Below, piece by piece: positions 13,201 to 23,500 of a DNA stretch of 64,000 nt (the stretch's first letter is position 1; each line of letters begins with the position of its first letter). A model generated the notes under the pieces. It was given only the letters and a program-made list of their open reading frames with translations, was not told the origin of the DNA and made no database searches. The stretch lies in contig NC_135558.1 of NCBI RefSeq assembly GCF_964340395.1, forward strand, positions 1,667,501 to 1,731,500. The letters run 5' to 3'. The stretch comes from Glandiceps talaboti (Eukaryota > Hemichordata > Enteropneusta > Spengelidae). Made by a program: the position numbers and the translations under genes.

Positions 13201-14814
13201 CGCCCATACCCACCCCCTGCTACCTCCACATTACTCCTATCTCCCACGCCCACACCCACCCCCTGCTACCTCCACATTACTCCTATCTCCCACGCCCACA
13301 CCCACCCCCTGCTACCTCCACATTACTCCTATCTCCCACGCCCATACCCACCCCCTGCTACCTCCACATTACTCCATTACTATATACTGTATTTTGTCAT
13401 ACAGCTCTGTACAGTACTGTAATAATTGAAAATAAAACCATGTACAGCATTTCCTACTAGAATTGCATTGTAAGCTGATGATGACTTTAATCTTTGCTTT
13501 CAATGAGTAAACTATCACCTCTGTTGGTTTCTTTCAGCTGCTTCAGGAACTGTGCAGTGCATTTCATTTGGATTTTCCATGTCATGTCAAGTCCTCCAGA
13601 TTAGGAATTCTCAACGAACATAATCCCAACCATAGAAAAATTGTCCAACCACAGGCATCATCATGTCATTATATATGTCAACACTGTTTGGTTCATCTCG
13701 GAGATATAGGTAGGTAAACGTCACACCCCCACCCCAAGTACTTAGAATCTGCCCACCCTGACCTTGGTATGCCATTATTCCGTTTTGGAATAAAAGTGTT
13801 AATGTAATTATCATGAACTGAACAACTGTTTTGTTTCTTACTATGGTGGCCAGAGCTTGAAATGAGTCTAGAAGGCAACTGTGTTTCAAATCAAGTAGAT
13901 AGCCAAGTGATTTTATTCAATTTTAAAACCCTATCAAATTAACAATCATCAATTTCAGAATGCTTATGTTAAATCATACACACAAAACATGAATTTAGTT
14001 ACACATACATGTACTGAAAGGCTTTGTGTTCTAATCTACTAAGCTCGTTATCGGAATCAAAACACCCAGGCACACACCTACTACCAACATGCTGCCCAGC
14101 TGGTACCCAGCAATGGGCAACCATACAATCAACTAGCTATCCTGGCAGCAGGCAAAGGTGATCAATTAGCCACAGTCTTCTACTATGTCAGAAGTATTGC
14201 AGTCAAACATCCATTCCCTGCATCAGTCACCAACCTGCAAATGGCTTTTACCAAAATGATTGACAAGTAAGTAAGGTTTTGTCATGGAAGCTTTTTTTAG
14301 ACATGTGAGGTCAACTGAACTGTATGATTCATTAGTAATGGATAAAGAAATGCACAAACACAAACATACATGAATGACAATTTATTACAATTGTATTACT
14401 GGTAGGTATTTCAGTGAATGAACATTCATAAATAAACACATGTGCATAGCAACTAAGGTCACTCCCACAGCTTTTACTTACTAGGCAACTATTATTTGAA
14501 TTTACCTTGTTACCATTCTAATAAACAGGATTGATTTTTGGTGGAATCTACATTGACCCATTAATAGAACTTGATAGAAGTCACTTGTTAGTGATGTTAT
14601 GAACTACTATTGGTATCAAAGGAAAACAGTGAAATATTCTGTAAATCTGTTGTTGTTTTTTCTCCAGGGATGAACTAAAGACTCACAAGATAACACCTGT
14701 AGAACTTATCTTTTTCTTTATCCAGTTCCATGCATTGATTTACCTTGCTGCAGGTAAGACTACTACTCAGCTCTGTGTGTGTATGTGTCTGTGTCTGTGT
14801 CTGTCTGTGTGTCT

Positions 14815-14852
<38 letters not shown>

Positions 14853-17468
14853 AATGGAATGAGAAAGATGTGTGGCGTATATCTGTATTTATGTGTCAGT
14901 CTGTATGTGTATGTGTATGCATATGTCCGTGTCTGTGTATACTATGCATTCTGTATCTGTGTGTGTGTGTGTGTGACTGACTTCATGCCTATGTCTACCC
15001 ATATGTACATTGAATTATTTTGTGAATATGAATACAATAGTCATGCCTGTGATTCATATGTGATTGTTACAGGTAATTGTTGTATGATAGGTAGAGTCTG
15101 TGAGTAGCAGATTTATGAAATCACTGCATAAACAACATCTACAATTGAGTAGTCAATGTCTAAAGTAGAGAAACAAATGTGTAACTTGCTTGTGATCTTA
15201 TGAAACAGATCTGCAAAGAGCAGCAAACATGAAAGATAAACTAGTGGAACATTTCAAGATGCATATAAACCAGGAAAGTTTCACTTCACAACAACTAGTC
15301 CAGATTGTTGTCATCAACCTGTTTGCCCTGCATCACATTAAGAATCCAGAAGACCACTTCCAAGGTGAAAATGGAGACAGTGGTGAAACTAAACAGATGT
15401 GTTATAATGGAGATGAAGAACTATCATGGAATCTTATCTTTAGTTTTAACAGTTAGTATTTATTTCTTCTTCAATACTGTTTTCTCAGAGTTGTGCGACT
15501 ATGTAATACTGTGGGTATACAGGGACTTTGTGCTCCAAGGTAAAACTGCCATCACTTGTGATAATTACTTTTGGGTAATTCATCTGTACCACACTTGCAA
15601 TAAAATTCCTGTCAATAAATGATGGAAAGATGTATTGACCTGTTTCAACATGTGATGTATCTAATTTAAACAGTGGAATCATCATTAAACCATTAGACAT
15701 TCTAAGGTACCTATCCTGCGCCTTAGTGATGCATGCAAAGCCTCCTTGTACCGTTTGTACAGAATACATTGTATTGTGTAGACACTCAGTGCAGTTTGAA
15801 ACTGAGAAGTAGACAGACACACTTACAAAGAGTCCATTCAACAACGTAGCTCACAATAAAAAGTATATATTCTGAAAACTGTTTTTAACCAGTTTCATAC
15901 AACTGCAAATACGAATTGCATTTATTTCGAGTTCGACCAGAACCTGTTCATTTGCTGCCACGAGAGGGCATAGTAGCAGATTAGGACTAAATGTGATGTC
16001 GTTGGGTATATTGCAACGTATTAAAAATAATTGATGAGTTTTAATTTTATGTACCATAAATAGTGATGTGATGTTTTTATTTGTCTGTAGTGTCTGTGCT
16101 GAGTCTCCTTCTTCACTTCATGCCATCCAAATCAGAGCAGAAAGCCAGGGATCATGCCAGTCTAGCAGCCATCAAACTCATCTTAGACTGGTTAATCCAA
16201 CAACCTGGTATCTTTAATGATCCCATTGTACAAGACAAATCATAGTAAGTTTTCCAACTACAATCATCAAACCATCTCACAGAAGCCTGATGTGTTCATG
16301 TACAAGAAGACATATTAGTTTATTTTCAAGTTTCTAGAAATAAGTGAAAAATGCTAATATTAGTCTTTAGTAAAATTCATGTTTACACGATATTATTTCC
16401 CAATTAATTTTGTTCAGTCAAGCAAAATGCAGTTGACCTAAGGGGCCTTGTTGTTACAAGTTACTAGACAAATAGTAGCAAACCCTTAGGTCACTGGTAT
16501 TTTTCAACTAAATGAAAAATATTGGGGAATAAAATAACTATAGTTCCTCAAGCATAATTTATGAAAAATTGTGAAAAACTGGTGATGCAGAACATTTTTA
16601 TTCATATTTCTAGCACATCAGACTAAGTGACATAGACGGAGGTTGTTTTAACATGAACCACCAGGGTATTTTATCCATATTTTCTGTTCAAAGACTATAA
16701 CTTGGTTTGTACATAGTATAATCTTTAGTCCAACAAATATTCATCTTGATAACCCATGACAGCCTCAGGTTTGATATGAATGCTACATGGACAAGGTTTT
16801 CATTCTACTGTATTTTTGTACAATTTTTATTTTATTTTATTGTGATTTGTTATACAGTATATGGCCAAAGTTAGCCAAGATAATGAATGTTATCCAACAT
16901 AAAGATAAGGTTGAGGAAAGCATGGCAAATGTACCCACTCAAGAAGACTTCGGTCTACAAGCTTTTATCCCTCTGGCAAAAGCTCACAGGTAAGCTGGTA
17001 GTTAAGATGGTATGTGTGTATGTATGTATGGATCTTTAGGCAACACAACTGACGTACAAGTTACACACAAAGTTCGTCTTTGACAAAGACAATCTAGGTT
17101 GCTGTAAAATTCTGCTGATGGTAGATGAGTTGTCTCAAAATTATATGTATATCTTATCCTTAACACATTCATCAGGTTGGTGGTGAAACATAGTAATAAA
17201 TTAATACATTCTTGTACCAGGTCCATGACCAAGGGTTCTTATTACTTCTGAGTAACATTTCGTCTGTTCAGGTTGACAGGCTGTTTGTTTGCTGGCTTTA
17301 CCACTGGGCTTTACATCTTTTTTCAAAGTATGGTTGTGGTTGCTATTGGTAAAGTCATGCTTGTTGAAGGAAAAACATGTATATTGATGTGTTGGCTGTT
17401 TGCATTCGTTGACTGTGTGCCATAACTTGGCCTGCAGTTCCATCAAGTCATCCATCCACACACATACA

Positions 17469-17557
<89 letters not shown>

Positions 17558-20500
17558 TTACAGGCATTTTATGTACCTAGAAGTACCACTTTACCTTTAG
17601 TTAACAGTTCAGTTGTATTTAAAAAAACACACTGATTATCCAACTCAACATATTTCAATATCAGTATGATTAATGACCGGTTTTTTCCCATCTCATAGTT
17701 TGTTAGATTTCATCAAAGGACAGAAGATGAAAGTGAGTGAAGAGACACTGAGTAGATTACGGATAGAAAGACTACTGGAACATGGAAAGTGGTTGAGTGA
17801 GAATGTCTCAAGGTAGGGCTCAAATTACTAACACTTGTAACAGTAAAAATCTCAGCATCAGTGTGATGCTGAGCACACAAGAAATACTTTCTCAATATCA
17901 CTGTTGTTAATTATCTTTCTGTTTCAAAACAGTTGGATTGGCATTCCTCATCATTTCTCTTGTTGTCAGACAAGTGATGACTCCAGGTATTCTAGTTTCC
18001 TCCTGTTTAAAGGTGAACGCCACTCCAAGAGATATATGCATTTTCATAAACTATGGCTTCTGGAGAGTCATTTCATGATTTTACATTACCTACAATTATT
18101 AAGTGATGTAAAATCATGAAATGACTCACCAGAATCCATAGTTTATGAAAATGTCTCCTGGAGTGGTGTTCCCCTTTCCAATACTAGAATACGAGGGTGC
18201 TTCACAGTGGCAGTCATTATAACTTTCCAATTATCGTTAGTTCTACATGTGGAATAATAAGAATCATCATATTTTCTGTACTGCATAGTGACAACCATTA
18301 CAAATTTCTGAATATATTTAGTTATAAAAACTTTAAAATCATCTTTTATTTTCTGTGTAGTGTTATGAAAGTGGAACGTAAACCAAATGCTATCAAGAAG
18401 CTCCGGTTCCACAGTCCCATACAGAAAGATGACAGAGTAGAAATGTCCACACCACAAATACAGATACAACCAAGTAGACCAGCTATCAAACAGAAGATTG
18501 AAGTCAAAAGAGATGCTATGCCCACACAAAAAGATACAAACCTCATACTGCAGAAGAGTCAGGATGCTGTGCAACAAAATGTTGTGAAATCACCCGAAAG
18601 GAGAGTAGAAATTAAAGTGGACACTAAAACTCAAAGTGTTGCTGTTCAGGTGAGTTAGAAATACAACATTATACTTGGAAGTAACCTTTTAATTGTGAGA
18701 CTGAGTGTGAGTTGTAGTTACTTCAATTATGGGGTAATACCTTTCTAGGAAATTGCCATTTGGTAAAGTTTTGGTTCTGGAGAGTAATTTAATGATTTTA
18801 CATCACTTACTTTATGCACAATTACAAAAAAGAAACTGAGTTGAAACCTCGTTTATTGTTCAGTGTAGGTGCTAGCCCTGGACATGTGCTACCTCATCTA
18901 AATCATGCAGTGCTTCATTAGGTGAACATAATACAGACTACTTGTGTCCCTTTACAGTACTTCTTCCTGCTCAAGTATTTGAATTCCTAGTATTTCATGT
19001 GGTGCTATTTTTCAGGCTATGCCAAAACAGGACTTGGATAGGTCAGTGAAGATAGTGGAGGAAAAGAAAGATAGCCAGAAATCTCCCAAGAAAAACCATG
19101 ACAAATCTCCCAAAAAGAACCTAGATGTGAACAGAGGTGGTCAGAAGAATAGAGGTAGGGGTGACAAAGTTGTAACTATGTCATCACCAGTTATACCTCC
19201 AGGACACAGTCCAGGACAGTCACCAAGTCAAGCAAGAAGACAGACAACTAAACTGTATGATCCCACACTAGATCACATGCAGCTTAAACAGACATTGCAA
19301 CAACAACAGAACCTGCTGCAGCACACTGGCTTTGGATCTGGACAGGCACGGCAACAGGCCATGCATCCTACCATGGGACAACCCATGAGAGGACCTCTCA
19401 TGGCAGCTAATCTTCAACAGAGCTCTCAACAGCAACATCAGCAGCAGCAACCTAACATCCATTCATTTTTGAATCCATTGATGGGACAAAATGCTCCCCA
19501 TTTGCAGGGCCAAATGCAGCAACAACAACAACAACATCATGCTTTGCAGCAACAGCAACAACAACAGTATGTTCATCAACAGCAACAACAACAACAACAA
19601 CAACAACAGCAGACTATGTCACAGTTGCAATACCAACAGCAACAACATCTGCAGCTGCAGCAGCAACTACAGCATCAACAAGTACCTCGTCAACTTCTAG
19701 CACAGATGGGAGAATCTGTAGGGCAAGGAAGCACAGATCAGTCAACTGATCAGCAGTTATACAGGTATATGCAGAACCAGCTTAATATACCAGTACCAAA
19801 GCAAAACATTGGTGGACAATACTCCAACCCGATGGACATAATGAACCCACACCAGATAAGCCAAGACCAAGACATACAACAAATGACCCTGCAACAACTA
19901 GAGTCAATAGTATCAGCATCACAGCAAGCTCTCTTTGGTTCACCACTCTCAAACACACAGGCTCACAAAATTGAATCACCACGAGAATCAGGTGATGAAA
20001 ATATGCTGGATTTTAATCAACTTGAGAGGGATTTGAAATTTACTGAAAATGATGATGATATGCCATTTCCAAAATTTGTGGTAAGTATGAAAAATGTGTT
20101 GATTTCTGAACAGTAGACATGTTATATTTTTGAATGGAGTCATGATGGGCGAATGGTTAGAGTGGATGGCTTTGAATCTGCAGGTTGCAGGTTCGAGCCC
20201 CATCACTGCCATTTGTTTCTGAGTGGCTAAAGTCCTTGGGCAAGATTTGACCCACAATTGTGCCTCAGTCCACTCAGCTGTATAATTGGGGACCTGGTAG
20301 GATAGAGGTTGCAATGTGAAGGCTTTAATCCTATGCACTTATAAAGGCTGCAATGGATTGTATGCTCCCCAGGGAGTTGAGGAAGTGAAAAGGGCTGTTG
20401 TGCCAATATAGATCCGAGCCAGAGTTAATAATTGTAAAGCGCTTTGAGCTTTGAGTAGGAATGCACTATATAATAAACCAACATTAATATCATTATTTAG

Positions 20501-23500
20501 AAAGAGAGTTGGTGCCTAGTTTTTTTGGCCTGTTTCATAAAACCTTCAGTATAAAAAGTAAGATCTGGTAATAGTGTTATAGCGCCACCAAGAGTTATAA
20601 ATCTGTATAGATTAAATGCCCACTGCAAAGATAGAATCCCTGCAGAGGATTGAACATTATAACTCAACAATGGGCATCAAAGTCTGATTATTGTTACAAT
20701 ACTAAGAAAGAGTATATCATGTTTGGTCTCATGTCATGTTAGAGCGCCCTCACCCAACATCTTTTGGAACAGGAAACAGTATTGTTTTTAATTGGGACAT
20801 ATGACACTTTTACCGTTTAGATATCTACCATAATTTTGTTTGGGAATCCAGGTAAAATTACTGGGAACCCTGGAAGATTTTACCAGGGTTCAGAGTTCTA
20901 CTTTAATACTGTCTTTAGCAAAAATACTAATTCTACTTCCATTCCTGTGAAAACTCACACAAGAAATGATCTCATCACCAATGAAATACAGATGTCAGTG
21001 AAAACACATGAAATAATACACCAGTTACATAAATATAAAAATTAATAGATAAACATATATACATATAATGGTCATAGTAGATTTGGTCAAATTACAGAAA
21101 TATTTTCATATGAAAATATTAAAGATATAAAGTGATAAATATTTACATTGACCTTCTGTTAATCTTTAGGGTCAGAATTTCATCCGTTTAGGCGTTAGAC
21201 AGACATTCATTAAGTAATTATTAATATTACTAATTAAGGGGGAGATGTGTCGTAATGGAAGACCTCTTCAGAAATATTTCAGACTGTAATTGTAAGAGGA
21301 CATATTTCACGTTCATTTTCTCAGGAGCCAGTTGATTCCAATGTCATACAAAGACCATCACCTACCAGGCTAGGTATGACATATCCTGGCATTTCTACCA
21401 CCACAACTGACACTTTTCCAGGATTTCAAGACTCATCCAGGTAGGGAAAACACCAGCAGGTTTATTGTATTCTCCTAAATATTGAATTGATGTTTGCGGA
21501 ACTTATCATTAATATTCCTATGTTGAATTTTTAAAATATTTCTTCGTTTTGAAATGGACTTGAACAAAGTGATATTTTTTCAATGTATGGGTTGTATAGT
21601 TCTTTGCAAACATACATGTATAGAATATTTATCCTAGGCTCAGGCTAATGAAATGTGTTGAGATCTGTGTTGAATGAAAAGGAGAAAGTATATTTTATGA
21701 TACAGGATCATTTTATAAGACATAATTATGTTGAGATCCGTGTTGAATGAAAAGGAGGCAGTATATTTTATGATACAGGATCATTTTATAAGACTTAAAC
21801 TACAAAGCAAACATATTTCTTCAGTTTAGATTCTGACTCATGTCTTGAATTCTTTCTTTCTTTCTTTTTTACAGCTCTAATTTGTTTCCAACAGCTTCAG
21901 ACCTGACTGATAACTCTATGTCTGCTACCTACTCACTGTTTAATTCACCTTGGACAGCCAATGAGAGTGATGGTAAATATCTACTTTTGAGGCTTTTGCC
22001 CTAAGATATTATATAACCATGTATTGTAACTAGTGTTACAGTAATAATCAGTGTTACATATCCCATGCTTCACACCATGTATGTTACAAAACTGACAATA
22101 ACATTTTATAACTTAAGATCGTTATGGGATAAAAGAAACTCAAGTTTGAGACACTTATAGATATTGGCATATTAAGTATGCTTTTAACTTGACAGGGGAG
22201 TGCCATCCCTGTTTCATGTTGATTTTGTTTAATTCTGTATTGTCATGTGTATTTGTTCGATCTGTATATTTTGTCCTATTTTATAGCTCTTTTTTGTACC
22301 ATTGCAAAGGTGTAATAAATAAATAAATAAATACATAAACATTTGTGCTACAGTTTCTCAAGCAAAGAATTATACAATGTAGGGTGATAATTCTCTGCTG
22401 GAGGAAAATAGGACAAATGTTGTATAACAAATGGTGGTGTGAAGCACAGGTTATGTAATACTGATTATTACAATAGTTACAAGACATCTACAAGGTTAAA
22501 CATTTCACTCAAAAATTCAAAGTTAATCGGGATACTTGCAGCATTCATAAAATTGGGTTGTTTTTTTTTATTTTCACAAGTAATCTCATCCTGGCTGAAA
22601 TTACATATGTTGAAACTTTCTACATATCATATTGGTGTGCCATTTTCCTAATGTGTATTGTTATATAAGAATTAAGTCTAGTTTTATTATGCGTAATAAG
22701 AGTTAACAGCTGGTTTAGATTCTACTGATACAAACTATGAAATACCAAACAAGAGTATTCAAGTAAACTGGCTTTACATGAGGAGTGCTCGATGGGCATC
22801 ATCAACAGCGATGAATGCCACATATTTCATGTACAACTGTTTTGTAAACATAACTCCGCTAATGTTTTTCTAATCCATTTGGCCAATTTGAAAAATACCC
22901 CCAGATGAAACTCCCACTTAGTATTATAGATTGTTGTTCATTATACAACATATGTTATGAAATGTATTAATTAGTACTTGTGCTTGAACAATAAACCTAG
23001 CTAAATGGGGCACCATGTTGAGAGCCAATTAAAAAGCCAAGACATTCATTTTAATCACCACTGTGAATCACTTTAGTGTTATGTAAAGCAAGATAACTCC
23101 AGACTGACCAACAGCTCTCTTACACATAGAGGCTTGTTTTGAATCCAACTCTGATTTATCACACTGTAAGTGAGAAGAGTGTCGTTCAGTTTGACTCTAC
23201 CGAACAACGTAGGTTTTCCTGGGTACTTCGGTTTCCTCCTGCATTAACACTGAACCCATGAGGGATGGCCCTCACTGGACTTCTTGGGAGACAAGTGTTT
23301 ATATGCTTAAAGAACTATTCAGTATAAATAAAGATTATTATTATTTATTATAGTCATTGCTAGGTAATTTAGACCCAAGACTGCAGTGGTAAGAAGCATA
23401 CCAGCTAACTCCCTGACCCCCATTTTATTTTTAGCATGGTAAAAATTGATAAAACTTTGACTTTTCTCACAGGATTGAACTTGACATCATCACCATTCTC

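Noticed and set aside
12167-13460. Three overlapping plus-strand ORFs of 408-420 residues with His/Pro/Leu repeats
   Set aside because: They are the three frames of one 46-bp minisatellite lacking stop codons; the array lies in an SMG7 intron between well-supported exons 4 and 5.
18143-18577. 144-residue minus-strand ORF over SMG7 exon 13
   Set aside because: It overlaps the hairpin element and a phase-consistent SMG7 exon, with no similarity of its own.
20137-20215. Possible tRNA gene
   Set aside because: A and B boxes are present, but the sequence continues into a ~365-bp element with a second full-length copy at 31.8 kb, and no complete cloverleaf can be drawn. It is a SINE head.
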